Below, one piece after another: positions 1 to 13,200 of a stretch of 64,000 nt of DNA. Made by a program: the position numbers and the translations under genes. Within the stretch, counting starts at the first letter, position 1, and every line of letters starts with the position of its first letter. The stretch is from Apostichopus japonicus (Eukaryota > Echinodermata > Holothuroidea > Aspidochirotida > Stichopodidae), in the NCBI RefSeq assembly GCF_037975245.1, contig NC_092579.1:16702178-16766177 (forward strand), read 5' to 3'. Below the pieces are notes generated by a model, which worked only from the letters and a program-made list of their open reading frames with translations, ran no database searches and was not told the DNA's origin.

Positions 1-399
1 ATTTCCTTTGCCTTTGACAGTCACCTTCTTTCATTTTATACTGAACACATGCATTACTGTTGCAAATCCAGGTCCCATCAATTGTGAAAGAAAGTGACAA
101 TGGACTGGTCAATAAAATCATATGGTGAATTAACTTTAAAATCAATGCTGAATGCTGCTTTTCAACTGCATCTGAAACAACACATCTTACATCAACATAT
201 ATTTGTAGTAACTTTTTTAAATGACCAGAATTCAATGTATATTAAAGCAAGAATTCTCGTTGAAGGGGTGTTGCATTGAAAGGTTGGCCGATCCATGAGT
301 CAAATGCACAACCCCTTCCCCACAACTCGAGGTTCTCTTCACTGTTGCTGAAAACAAAAATGACACTTATAAACTCACTTTCAATTATGTATTTCATAC

Positions 400-1467
400 A
401 TGTAGCTTCGCAAAGGCTGTTTTCCCAGTGGTACATGTCCAGTTCAGTGTGGTAGCAACTGCATTTGCCAATACATCACCCAGGATTCTTTAAACGCACT
501 CCTTCAACGTGTTGCCACCAAGAATTGATAGTCTTTTCTTCTTGAAACAACAAAAAGAAAGAAAAGTTAATCAGAAACCATTCAATAATTATTATACAAA
601 CAGAAATATTCAAGTAATTCTATTTCATCCCACACTTTGTCATCTTTTGCTAATTTCTTATCAATATTTTAAGAGGAACTAGCAATGCAGTGCTGCAATG
701 TTCCTTTCTGAGTCCAGTCAAAAACAAGATTGATTTAACAGCCCACTTTTGTAGAATGCACCGCAATGTAAAATCATTTCTGGCCAAACTCTTGTTACCT
801 AAATGCTTTCATGTCTGTTACTACCTTAGAGTCTTAATTGTCTCCCAGGAAATGGAAATTAGCCCCTCAGGAAATATTTTATTTTGTACAGACCACTGAC
901 ACAATAAAACCTGACTTGGCTTCAAATTTATAATGATAAACTAACATTACACTCTGGAAAACTGTTTTCTGATTACTTTCCTTACACTTTTAAACTGACT
1001 TACCAAATATCTTTCCAAAGCCTTGTTTGTTTCAATAGAGTCATCCAGGTTATTAAATTCCTCCAAAGATCCCACAGGAATAGTAATGCGCTGGCTTCTA
1101 ACTTAGTTCCTGAAAATCCTGATCTGGAAAAATTGATAAATTGTGATTAAATCTGCTGACTCCATCTTCCTCAAAAAACAACAACAACAGCATACTTTGG
1201 TGTTTGCATACTGCAAATTAAAGTTAACAGTAAATAAGTTCACAACAACATATTGTGCAGGAGAGGAATGGCTATCTGTCGCTCCTTTATATACTTAGAA
1301 TCCTTTCACTATTAACTTCAACTGTGTCATCATGCAGCTCGAAGTTGTTATCATTATTGCATGTTTCTTGTAAAATAGTATTGACATGCCCATCAACCTC
1401 ATTTTGTATTTTCCTTGTTTAGTTCGCCAGGGATTTCACATCAGTCATTTTTTTCCCTGTTAATCTA
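400..1467 (-). pseudogene. DUF4806-domain gene remnant, three exons
   Basis: Three minus-strand exons join in phase: 1467-1295, 1101-1004 and 540-400. Acceptors are TTTTTTGCAG, AACTAAG and TTGTTTCAAG; donors are GTATAT, GTAAGT and GTATGA. The product reads MTDVKSLAN, a stop, then an acidic stretch (QNEVDGHVNTILQETC), then ITIPVGSLEEFNNLDD and ALERYLKKRLSILGGNTL, KECV, a second stop, and RILGDVLANAVATTLNWTC followed by TGKTAFAKLH. The order 'PVGSLEEF, LGGNTLKE, RIL, GKTAF' matches my memory of Pfam DUF4806, a eukaryotic domain of unknown function. Two in-frame TAA codons (1421-1419 and 492-490) interrupt the model although splice sites look sound, so I call it a recent pseudogene. It could instead be an assembly-error-damaged gene. 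After 400 the next acceptor (about 349) leads at once to a stop. A clean donor ending at 3118 could close an upstream 5' UTR exon. Confidence 0.5.
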
Positions 1468-3117
1468 CTGCAAAAAAGAACCAAAAACAACAACCTCTCT
1501 TCATTCTGTATCCATTACTTACAATGGGCATCACCCCTTCAATTATTATTATTTTTTTGGGAGAACTTTCTACAGTGTCCCTATATAAGGTCAAATTTAC
1601 ATCATCAAATACAGACAAATCATGTTATTTGTTACTTTGTCTGCAGAGCTTTTCAAACAGAATAACAACTGGTAATTACCCTCCTGCTTGCCCAAAGTTG
1701 TATCTACTTTCATTGCCATTTAATTCACCTGGGAATACAATAGAGGGGCAAATTGAACCTAAACTACCTCCACTAACTATGCTTTCAATGATTTATTGCC
1801 AAGGAATTTAAACAATTCTCCCCACAACACTGTAAACTTTTAACCCTTTAAAGTAACTTTCCATAGAGTTAAATAGTGGCATGCAATACAGACATAGCAT
1901 AGAGGCAGTTCAGCTATTGGGCAAATAAACTTTACTTTAAGTGAGGATCACTTCAATGTAGGCAGTTATTTTCTTGGAAATCATGCGCAGAATGATTCAC
2001 CAGAAACTGAGCACATGGAATAGACCCAATGCAAATATTTCAAATTGACAGTAGCCAAGACAAAAAGCAACAAAATGAGATAAGGCAGCCACAATTTTTT
2101 TAGAAGAGGAGAGGCTAGATATGAAATATTTTTCATTATCGTGTTGGTTGGTATCACCAAGGGCGTATGAACCGGGGGGCTGGGGGTGCCAGCCCCCCAG
2201 TGAAAAATGTGGAGGGGCGGAAGTATCATTCCGCCCCCCCCCCCCCCCCGCTTCGCAAGTCAGAAAACCCCTTTTTCATTTCGAAATAAGAAAAAAAATC
2301 TCATTTGGAGCACCAAATTGCATCTAAGGCCAGGTGAAAATACAAAATTAAGTTTATCACTATACTCCACAGGAGTACTCATAAACTATGATCACGATGA
2401 TCTATTGTTCTCCAAAATGCTTAATTTGTCACATAAACTTTGAAGCCTAAGCACTAAACATGAAATCCAAAAAGATTTAACCACCAACCCATTCCTGATA
2501 TTTAAAAACAACCATACTTATATTATTATTAATAAGGTTTTAACATTGAGTCTTTACCTTCTTAACTAGGCCTAGGGGCCTAGCTATAAACAAATAAAAC
2601 ATTACATTATTTCTTTAAAGTTATGGATGACCATGATTTGTCAATACTGTAACATACCAAATGATTTAAAACTAGGCCTAGGCCCCTAGTACTAGTGTAC
2701 TACTACTACTACTACTAGTAACTAGTAGGCTACTAGTATAGTAATATATATTTCAGAATATGATATTTAAAATTAGGGGGAAGCCTTCCATAGTCACCTA
2801 GTAATATTTACAGTATTAACCTTCTGCAGATAACAGTTTTCTTCTAATACAGTCAGCAAACAAATGTTTCGGCATAACATTGCATAACCTAGCTATTATA
2901 CAAACAACGGTCATTAGTTTACCTTTATGTGTGATCGTTATTGCTCAGCCTAACACAATGTGTAATTCATACACCGCGAAAGGCTTCTCATTAAGCGATA
3001 CATTCTAGCCTAACGCTAGATTACGTCTAAGTTTATTTAAAAAATAGTCACTTCAAATACTTGCGAAATCAATTATGTACAACTGTCAACCCTTAGTAAG
3101 AAAAAACAGGTACATAC
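1468..3117. other. Presumed intron or intergenic stretch
   Basis: No convincing exon is seen. A minus-strand open stretch around 1670-1790 (reads SLGSICPSIVFPGELNG and NESRYNFGQAGG before GGTAATT) could be one more exon of the upstream gene but has no clear acceptor. The rest is AT-rich with a tri-nucleotide-like ACT run near 2698-2720. Confidence 0.3.
2158..2262 (+). repeat. Possible hAT-type element end with GC-rich hairpin
   Basis: The segment starts CAAGGGCGTATGAACC, contains a GGGGGGCTGGGGG / CCAGCCCCCC foldback and ends in a long poly-C run. CA(G)GGGCGTA-like starts are typical of hAT-superfamily ends, and two better-supported elements of that kind occur elsewhere in the window. No partner end or target-site duplication was found, so this is a weak call. 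Confidence 0.3.
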
Positions 3118-3245
3118 CTCTTACGCAAATTTGTATCTGCAGACTGCAAGTACTTTCAAAAGAATAGATCAGGATATCCAACATCGAAAGAGTTGTAACG
3201 GATTACGAAAGCGACCGCTTTTCAAACTAGCTGCTATATCTGAGG
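3118..3245 (-). other. Possible 5' untranslated exon of the DUF4806-type gene
   Basis: On the minus strand the sequence AAGAG followed by GTATGTACC at 3118 is a strong 5' splice site, with no long open frame before it. It lies upstream of the DUF4806-like exons on the same strand, so it could be their non-coding first exon. This is inference from one splice signal; the upstream limit is arbitrary. Confidence 0.22.
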
Positions 3246-3284
3246 ACACTGAGCATTGCGGTTTAGCGATTGGATGCCAGTTAT

Positions 3285-3800
3285 ACTAGGCTCGTTCGAT
3301 CAGTGAAAAATGTTTTCTGAACTGTTTGCTCTCAACTACGCTAAATTGTTGATTAATAAATACTTCTTGGGATGGTTGAAATTTATTAAAGTATTTGGAT
3401 ATCGCTTATAACGTTATTGCTCAATATTTATTTCAGAATTTGAATTTGTTGAAAATATTATTCTGTAAGTGTTCCTGTGGTTAAGGGTATTACCCGCCCA
3501 TTTTGCCCAAATGCTTGCCAACATTTCTTCATGTGGTATCCGTCAGACTCGTTCGATCAGTATTTTTTTCCCCTTCAAATATTATGTATGTAGTGTATGA
3601 TAATATATATTACATTGGATGGTAAGCAAAATTTAACTACTTTGAGTTAGCTCAATCTTTAATTACCTTATAGTTATTGGCGAATATAGGTTTTAGGAAA
3701 ATATTATTCTGTTAATTGTGCCAGTGTGGTAAGGTAACTTCCCGCCAATTCTGCACAAAAGCTATCCAATATTTCCTCCGGCGGTACTGCTGTCGGCATT
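3285..3800. repeat. Diverged tandem duplication, unit about 258 bp
   Basis: Two units begin at about 3287 and 3545 with the shared string CTCGTTCGATCAGT. Both later contain GAAAATATTATTCTGT followed by related text ending near ACATTTCTTC / ATATTTCCTCC. The middles have diverged. It sits just upstream of the possible first exon of the minus-strand gene. Confidence 0.5.
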
Positions 3801-4127
3801 CCGCTGGACTTACAAGCCAGCTGTAATATCTATCGGTCCGTCAGCGGACCACCAGCCGTTGCCTAATAACGTATTAGCCCATGCAGCCGCACCTAAACCT
3901 GGCCTATACTAATGTACACAAAATCCAAGTATTCTTAATTTTTCTCTCCACAGGAACAAATATATACAAAAAGCACAGGTAAAATAGTTTAATAGAAACT
4001 CATCTTTAACTAAACTTTCACATAGAGACTTAAGATTTTGGACAGACCCGATGGTCAATGTGTATGTGAGCTTGTGTAAATTGCTGAGTGACTTTCATAA
4101 CATAATATTTGTGGGAAATTTTCTACG

Positions 4128-4455
4128 GCGTTACGCTGTCGGAATTCTGCTAGGTTTTTCCAAGCAACAATGTCTATCGGTCCATTGGCGGACCTCCAGC
4201 GTGTAACCACCGGCTTTTTTACGACGTCGATACGCTGTTGGTCCGCTGTCGGCAATACGCTGGGTTTTTCCAAGCAGCAATGTCTATCGGTCCGTTGGCG
4301 GACCTCCAGCGTGTAACCGCCGGCTTTTTTACGACGTCGATACGCTGTTGGTCCGCTGTCGGCAATACGCTGGGTTTTTCCAAGCAGCAATGTCTATCGG
4401 TCCGTTGGTGGACCTCCAGCGTTTTACCGCCAGCGTTTTTACGCCAGCGGACCGC
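4128..4455. repeat. 110-bp tandem repeat, about three copies
   Basis: The string GACCTCCAGCG recurs at 4191, 4301 and 4411, giving an exact 110-bp period. The two full copies are almost identical and the flanking part-copies are more diverged. Each unit holds a GGTCCG(T/C)TGGCGGACC imperfect palindrome. The segment at 3775-3870 is a distant relative (ATCTATCGGTCCGTCAGCGG). Open frames of over 100 codons here are a by-product of the repeat; I see no protein family in them. Confidence 0.8.
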
Positions 4456-4761
4456 CAGTGTGATGCGTACTGGGATGGTAACGAAGCTCTTAAAGAGCAA
4501 TGGCGTGCCGTTATAACGATTCCTCGTTCTGATAAACAGACTTTGCACAACTTCGTAGATATAATCCCTCCGTATCAAAGTGTAAATTTTGTAAACCAGT
4601 ATACAATGACGAAGCAGGCTTTGGGATTTGAGCTGGTTTCCAATAACCTTTTTTGTTGGAATTTTAAAAAACAAGTTTTGGAATGAATATCTTTCTTTCT
4701 TTCCCAAAAAACCCCTCAAAAGCACCAATTTTTTTCCAATTCTTTGTGCAGATGATTGCAT

Positions 4762-7495
4762 TTTTTGAGAACAAATAATTCATAACAATCAACCGCAAAG
4801 TACAAGGTTAACAACACTCCTGTTACAAAGATTTCCATCCTGAAAGCAGTCAATGATGCGTTTCCAATATTTCCTGTGATTTGATTGCAAGGCTAAAAGT
4901 ACCTTGACATGATTGTCTGCAAACATTCTTGCATCTATTGTGCTCAATGAACACAATGTATTTTAATTAAATAAGAATAATAATAATATTAACAATACTT
5001 ATTTCTATAGCGCATTATACCGACGTTACCAATGCAACTAACAGTAACGTTTCTGTCCCCTGTTAGTTAGTAACACAATAAACACTTGAAACCCGATTTT
5101 GAAATGGACACCGATAATTGATGACATTTTAGTAATTGTCGACAAATAAGTTTGGAAAACAACTTAAACACGTCCCATAGCGTGACATTCTGTAACCATA
5201 GTGATTTCCGCTTCAGATGTTTCTTTCAGTTCAAGGCACATCAATGAATCTACGTTGAAAAATCCAGTAAGTTATAATGACCACTGCCTATTACAAGTCA
5301 CCCAGCGGCGAGCTGAAATGAAAGCCCTTATATTGTTAATGGCTAAACTATAGGCGCAGCTCTAGATCTGGTAAACTGTTGCTGGTTAACTATTAAATTT
5401 TAAATTCCGGGATGAGCTTCCGAATGAAAGTAAACAAGCCAAATCGTGTATAATTCTTAATGCCAAAGGCCTTTCCTTATTGCCAAATACTCATTAAGTT
5501 ATATGTATCCTCTAGGACCACGTCACATGACTTCCAGATTATGTAGGGGTCGTACCACTTATGACTTACACACTAAACACGTTACTTCCAATGCCCTCCA
5601 AAGCATATATAGAAGTTTTCAACTAGTATATTCTACCCACCACATGATAGCTGTCATGGCACTTGTAAGTTGCCTTAGCATGACAATTTAGATTTTGAGC
5701 TAAGAGAGGCGAAAGGTTAGCATACTGAACCCAATGCCTTCCGTCTGCTAGCTCGGAGAAATATCAACAATTAACCAAAGCATTTCTTAAATGGTTTGTA
5801 GCACCTTCAATCCTCCTTATTTCACACCCTCTGTAATTTAATTTATGATATTTTACATACAGCAGAAAAGTAATGATCGTGAATGATAATATGCTAAAAC
5901 AAGTATTACGTTAGGTCCTTTGAGCTCTTTTCCCCCGACACCTGTAAATTTCTATGTGAATAGAATTACAGTACCATTTGGCGTTCCATGAAATAGACCA
6001 TGGTCGTTGACCAGCGTTTGGACACCCTCGGTATACTATGCGAATTAATACGCGGATATATTTGGGCCATATGATTGGCTAATAATATATACGCGTATAT
6101 ATTCCAATTAATACGCGTATAAATTACGATTAATACGCTGATATATTATGCAGTGTTTGTCCCACATGGCTTGCCATATACGTACACGATAAAAGGGAAA
6201 TTACCGACAAGAAGGTGACCACAAACAAATACAGATAATATGCTGCTTAGTCAGCTACTTCATGGGTATATTGGCATTCATTACATGTACAGCTCATAAA
6301 TGTACAAATGACTAAGTCAGCTCTTTAATTATTAATGAATTATTCAGAAGCGCTTGAGCTGACAAAACTTTTGCAAGATCTCCTCGAACCCTTAGCAAAT
6401 CCTTTACACGGTACGTTACTGTTGAACAAAATTCGTACAACTTTGCCTCATGACTTAGGCTTAATCAAACTTAATTAAAGGCTTAGTCAAACTTAGGCCT
6501 ACCAACGTTAGTACTAGTAGTACGAGGCCTACTAATACTAGTAAGTACTACTAAGGTACTGTAGTACAGTCCTAGGTCTAGTAGTACTACTGGAACTACT
6601 AGTTATTACTGTACTAGTAGTATAGTCAGTATTGCGAAGTTCGCCATACTGCGAAGTTCGGGCACCCTAAGAAATACACGATTTTCACCATGAAAACCTA
6701 CAGGAAGAGCCAAATTTCACCAAAAAGTACGAAGCTACAGTTATTTTCTCTCCAAAATGACCCGTGTGCAAGAAATTACTTACATATTTGTCAATAAAAT
6801 GACGAAGATCTATGAAGTCTGTTATAATTACTGAAAGAGCAACAGCGCCACCAATTTTTACCAGCGCCACACTGTAGGTTGCGTGGCCGAAATTCGCAAT
6901 ACTCTAGCAAGAAATACCAGTTCCACAATCACGAAGAATCTTCTTGGAAAACAACGTGAAAACAGTTTGCAGGAAAGAAAGTTTGGCCGTGTATCGTACT
7001 ATAACAAAATTCTCCCACCATATGAAGTATATTTTCAAATGATTTATACCAGAAGATTTAGTTTTGGGGTGTTTTAAGTCTTAAGTGGGCGAACTTCGAA
7101 GTCACCATCCTAGTGGTAATAGTACTTGTAGTTCTACTAATAGCTTAGCATACCTCCCACTCCTCTATCGAAGCACTGTGTACAGTGTAGGCCTAACGAG
7201 GTTGCATCTTAGTTCTTCTCTGATGTAGGGAGGTTTAGCCTAGGCCCAGAAAGCCTTAAAAGGATTGTCTGGTGGCCCAAAGAAGTTACCTTAAAAAATA
7301 GTAAATAATTTTCCAAACATGTTGTCAAAGTATGAGAACGCTAATATTGCGTTTGACAGAGAAACGATTTTTTAATCGTTAAGGATAGACATTTCAAATA
7401 TGATTTGAACAGTACAAAACGTGACGTCAGCTATGCTATTGCAGATTGCGACATAACCCACCCTCCGCACAGTACCTATACGGTAATCAAAACAA
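4762..7495. other. Non-coding stretch, no gene seen
   Basis: No exon or RNA gene could be supported. Local features are four related AT-rich strings of the type ATTAATACGCGNATAT at 6040-6145, a CTAGTAGTACT-rich stretch at 6505-6625, and the string TGCGAAGTTCG at about 6634 and 6650 with inverted forms near 7085 and 8910. Confidence 0.35.
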
Positions 7496-7511
7496 AAACC
7501 GCGTTTGTATA

Positions 7512-8073
7512 CAGATAAATTTCTTCCTTAATTTCCGGTGAAATTTCTTAGAAATTAGATATGTTTTCAAAAACTCCTTAAGCCGCCATGTACTAGATCG
7601 GTGGTTCCGTGGTCTTTGTGTAACACAAGGTAAATTTTAACAGCGAACTCTTCATTGTTTAGGCTATACATTGCACTATCCAGCTCCAACGAGAAGAATG
7701 TTCGCATACAGGCTATACTCAAACGTTGACAATCGGACAGTTCTGCGAAGCCTAAGCTTCTTAGTGCTACATTCTGCTCTGACAACGATTCCGATAAATT
7801 TCTTCCATATTTACCGGTGAAATTTCCTATAAATTAGATATGATTTAAAAAACTCCTTAAGCCGCCATATATGTAGTAGATCAGTGGTTTCGTTTTTTTT
7901 TCTGTAACACAAGATAAGTTTTAACAGCAGACTCTTCGTTGTTTATACATCGCGCTATCCAGCTCCAGCGCGAAGAATGTTAGCGCGTGTAGGCTACTCT
8001 AACGTTTACAATCGGACAGTTCTGCGAAGCCTTAGCTTCTCGGTGTTACATTCTGCTCTGAAAACGATTCCGC
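7512..8073. repeat. Diverged tandem duplication, unit about 280 bp
   Basis: Unit 1 (about 7512-7790) and unit 2 (about 7791-8073) share, in order, GATAAATTTCTTCC, CGGTGAAATTTC, ACTCCTTAAGCCGCCAT, CTATCCAGCTCCA, GAAGAATGTT, AATCGGACAGTTCTGCGAAG and ACATTCTGCTCTGA. Identity looks like roughly 80-85 percent, so the duplication is not recent. No coding frame is preserved between units. Confidence 0.75.
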
Positions 8074-10268
8074 CAAGTTTCATCTTTCGGTGTAACAAAT
8101 ACTTTTCAAGTTTCCTTTTACTGTTAATTTGATCCGTGAATTTTATTTCAGCGATTTCGTAGAACAGTTTATGAACTGTGGTTTGAGTGTGAGTGTATTA
8201 TGTGCAACGTCATACAAGTACACCATCTGGGAATCGTAGGATATACGTTCGCGAGTATGTACGTTATATTAGGCAATCCAATGTGCTTACACGTGAGAGT
8301 GTATTTGTTGCGGAAATGGGAGTGCTATCTTCAATTCGCCTGTTTTGCCTATCTGCAAGCACTACGTCAATCACCATATTGAAGCGTTCGAACAAACGGT
8401 ACTTTTGGTGAGAAACTGGTGAATTTGAAAACCAGATTTCTACAAGAAGAAAACTTCGAATGGGGACAATTTTTACATGGTTAGAAAGAGAAAAATAATA
8501 ACTACAAGGACAATGTATCAAAATCTTCCACCAGACAATTCCTTTAATAGTTCCACTTGTGTCGGAAGGACAAGCCTAGTAATCGCTTCTAAGTCAGTAG
8601 GTACTAATCCCAACAGGTGTAAAAGTAAATACCGTAGGCCTGGACAATGTCCTGGCTGGACATTCCAGGAGGATGTGTCTGGCCGGAGATCATTAAGACT
8701 ACCCAGATGTTACGTCCTGCTGGAAAAATAAACTTACTAGGCCTAACCTCATTTCCCACGTAGGTCTCAGTTAATTTTGTCCCCCAGGAAAATTTGTCTG
8801 CCCCTACTTTATAAATCATGTTGGTCTGTCGAAACCAACTTAATAATATCATGAGGACAGGTGCAAGTTATATATGGTAGCTAGTGTACAGTAAATTCCC
8901 ATCTCCCGAACTTCGCATACTGTGTTATACTTATACATATTGTAATGCTTGCGGATTCAACAAAGCTACAACACAGTGTGTGTAACCAGAAATGTGGGGA
9001 GTGTTCAGGTCAAGTTCCTCGGTTTAATATTCAATTGTAACACAGCCAGGAGATAGGCAGCAACAACTTTAAAACAGTTAATCTTAGAAATAAACTGTTA
9101 AACCTGACGACCAACTAAATCATATTGACAGTACTCAAGAGTGACATACTTGATCACATACATACAAAACAATGTTAAACTATACTATCATGCTATTTTC
9201 AGTTACATGTTACTTTTGTTTTTAGCAGAATCTGCTCAAACCATCAATAACACCACATATAGCTGAAGGATAGGACTCATCCACTGGTGGTCATCACTAA
9301 CTATTCTTTCAAAGAATACAAATGCCCATGTTACTGATCGTAAACAATGATCATAATCGGTAAACAAACCGACCCTTCTTTTACAAGGAAAACGATAAGC
9401 TTGAGTGTTTTTGGAGTAAAATCTTTTACAAATAGTAAAACAAATGGATTTGAGTTCTGACTGAACTAGACTCTGAATAAGTTCAGACAAGTTGATATAA
9501 TATAGACCTACCTACAGTATGTCGATAGCATTTCGATCACTTTTGATAATTAACTTTTAAACTGTTAGCGAAATGAAACAGATTCTTCCATGCGTTGAAT
9601 TACTACAGTATGTGTAGTCTCCTTGAACTACATTTCAGGCTTTCATGATAAGTTTTGAAATTGTCACTTGCCCTCCCCCACACCCTACCCCAGTTTATAC
9701 TAATAACATAGCCATGTTTACTCAAAGGCCATATTGGCTGAGTTAAGTATGTACAGTACACTAGAACCATAATCAGAAGGCTTGATATTGAAGTGTTTGG
9801 TCATAAAATTAATAAATAATAACTTGTATGTAGAAATTATGCAATGTACTGTAAAATTACAACACACTAGAATTGTAAGAATGATAGGCTTACTGTGGAT
9901 GTCACATCATATAATGGTTAGGGGGTATGTAGCACCAGTACAAATGCCTTAATTTAACCTTAGATCGGGTCAATAGCTATGAGCACCATCCTTTATTTAA
10001 CTGATGATCTGTTAATTAAGCATCAGTGTTATATTGTGTCTTCAGGCATAATTGTCTTTCTAAATTCTGAACATTTGGGTATTATTAATGGTAACTATTT
10101 AAGCTGCACATGGCCTTCTTAAAAATCATTCCTTAAACATCATTTGCTATTCAGATTCTTTGTTTCATTTTCTTAGACTTTGTTGAGAAGTTTGTACAGT
10201 CTACTGTACTACATTGTGGTGTCAGGAGTTTGCTGAAAAATTAAATTAATCTAACGACTGTCTCGAGT
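8074..10268. other. Intergenic DNA upstream of ANKRD40
   Basis: I find no convincing gene. Short open frames on both strands (for example 8477-8731 plus, 9236-9490 minus) show no family I recognise and no paired splice sites. The ANKRD40 promoter must lie in the last few hundred bases, but no clear TATA box or other core element stands out. Confidence 0.35.
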
Positions 10269-13200
10269 ATGAACGGCAACGCTGAAGTCAACGAACGATT
10301 ACGAGAGGCAGCAGCTCTCGGGAATGAAGATCTCATACAAGAGCTTGTTAAACAAGGAGCCGATGTTAACTCAAGAAATCACATGAATGGATGGTAAGTA
10401 GATAACATGAATGGATGGTAAGGAGATATCAAGATGCACTAACATATACTGTTTATAATAAAGTTGTGTGGTTGGCGTCTATCTTGGCGCAGAGTGCTCT
10501 ATGTCCGGTGGACAGAGTGAAATATATGTTGAGACTAGTAGACTAGTGAGAATAGTAGGCATTGTACATAGGTAAATTCCAAGGGATGTTCTAGTACCGG
10601 CTGGTGTTCAATGAACGTAATAAAATGTGCTGCTGCCAGACGGTTTAGAACTGCATCTCTAGATCATCAATACCATGTTGTCTCATATGACATATGTTTT
10701 AGACATGTTATGGCAAAAATATTCCAATATAAAGTGTTCCATTTTGGTTGATCATATTGAATGTGTCTGGCAACAGCAGCAGAGTGAAAATGATGCCATT
10801 GTGGTATTTGAGCTGTAAATGACATTTATTTTGCTTGAAAAGTATATGTTATCATTCCAATTACTTTATTAAAGGCAATCAAAAAGGGTGTTGGGCTACA
10901 AAGTGAAGCAAAGAAAAAGGCTTGCATTGATTACTGTGCTTTACTTTTTTTGGTTCTACTGTATGACTGACTCCCATCAAAATTACTTTATTTTCCAATT
11001 AAATTGTAAAAATTTGCAAATTGATACAGTTTTTATTGTTTGGCAATTAATGTTAAGAAATTTGTGCTCATTAGAAGTACAAAAACTAGACAGAATTGCA
11101 CACTGCATTGCTTTAAACTAACACCACAACCTGAATTACCTGCAGTATGTACTTGTACATACATGTATTAAAGGGACTAAGTGTCCATTATTAATATGTC
11201 CAGCGATGTTAGATTCTTAGTGCATGTACAGTATGGATTCTAAAGCAGAATTGGCTAGATCATCATGATACAGACTTTCTAAAGTACAGTACTAAGTACA
11301 CATTATGAACACCATACCAAAAGGCTAAGGTGCTGTAATATGATCATCATTTTGCATTACTAGTGTAGCCAACTGTAGTCTGCAGAACCCATCCATTACC
11401 AGTGATACTGTACATGTTTGCAGTCAGTTGTTAATGGATTTTGAAGTGGGTAGACCATCAATAATGCACCAGCTTTTGCCTTGTTTGAATACATTTACAT
11501 ATATTATCTGGAGAGACCCATTTTTAGCGGCAGGTTCATGAAAGATTAAAAGTATAGTCCGGTCTTGTGAATAGTCGTTTTCTCTGCTGTGTAATGATGA
11601 TGAACCAACCGCATGGAAGCGAAAATATATACCGTACTGTACTACAAACAAGCTTAACAGGAGTTGGGGGGGGGGGGAGTGCCAGAAGGGATGTGCCAGG
11701 GGGCTACAGCCCTTGACTCACAATTCATGGTCAATTTGATTGAGGGCCTTGGTTAACTGAATATTTGATAACGAGTAAGTGAATATTTTATATCGAGTGA
11801 CACAAAGATATTTTCTACTTCTTTTTCATCTATGAAATTTCAGAAGTTGAATTAAAGGAAAAAGCTAGTGGGAATTATAATTCTAAAAGCAAACTAGAGG
11901 GGTTTTTTTTGTGCCCTGACATTCTTGAAGCAAGTGACTAAAAATGTGAAATTCTAAGCCTGGGTTTGAAAACATTGGCTCTACTTTAAGATTTATAAAG
12001 TCTAAAATGTTCAGACAAGTACTAAGACTGTATCACATTACCGACAAATGCTATCAAACTGTATGTGTACTAGATTGTTAGTGTGTACGCACTGTGAACT
12101 AGTACATGATCGTAGTACACTGCAAGTGCTGTATTATTGGCCATAGCCTGAAGCTGAAGTCTGTATGACATCCAGGCATACAGGTTTAATCAAATCATGT
12201 AGTTGGTTTCCAGATGGAAGTTATCTGCAAACAACTGGAACTTTATGCATGTATTCAGGCCTGGAAGTTTAATACCACAGTCATGTTGCAAGTCTGTCTG
12301 TTTCCAAACATGGGCTTTACTGATATAAAGTAATTCACCTACTAGAAAAAATCATAGAAATCCATTCTTTCTTACTGTACATCAAATACTCTTTGATCAA
12401 AGGTTTGTCAACTCTGGGTTTAACTACCTGTACCTGTATAATTGTGTTTCAGAGCTAAAGGCAGCCAGGCCTACACATGCTATACCCTTTTAAAGCATGT
12501 GTTTTATATCCTTACAACTTAATTACAGTAATTGACTTTGTATCTGCAGGCACCCACTGTACTGTACTGTATAATAACTATAATAATAACCATGGATGTC
12601 AAATAATTAAATAAGTTGTAAGTAATTGTAAGGTCATAATTTAGCTAAATTGCCCCTTTTTTTAGAGAGCTACTGTACTGTAGTCGTATTGTAATGGGAT
12701 ATTTACTAAGTACTGTATATATTAAACTTGTTTAAATATATGAAAATATATTGAAGTCTTTCATGGCATGAAACAATTAATTATATCCTCTATGAGATCT
12801 GCTTCAACTTAAATCATCCAGCATCTACAGTCTGTGATGTGCAACATTTATATTACATACAGGTGTTTAAAGTACGAGTTAACCTACTGGTACTGTACTG
12901 TTCTTTAGTGTACTGTACTGTACTATACTATACTATACTATACTATACTATACTATACTATACTATACTGTACTGTACTGTACTGTAGCTGCATTGTAAA
13001 TACTACATAAATACCGTACTGTACATTTGTGAACAACAATTTTGAATTTAGAATTTAAAATATGTTGCGTCACACACAGGTACAGTAACTGTCTATACAG
13101 TATATACTGTTCCTACACTATTTTATTTTTATTATCTAATATTATTATTAGTTTTTTTTATATTTCATATTATCGTTTTTATCAATAGGACTTCGCTCCA

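Larger units (their letters stand above)
10394..13188 (+). other. ANKRD40 intron 1
   Basis: It holds a short copy of a dispersed repeat (10471-10550), a poly-G run near 11667 and a TACTA/TACTG microsatellite (about 12898-12990). A short plus-strand open frame at 10888-11121 has no recognisable domain and I do not call it a gene. Confidence 0.6.

Noticed and set aside
4055-4761. Open frames of 110-180 codons on both strands
   Set aside because: Generated by the 110-bp tandem repeat; the repeated peptide has no family features.
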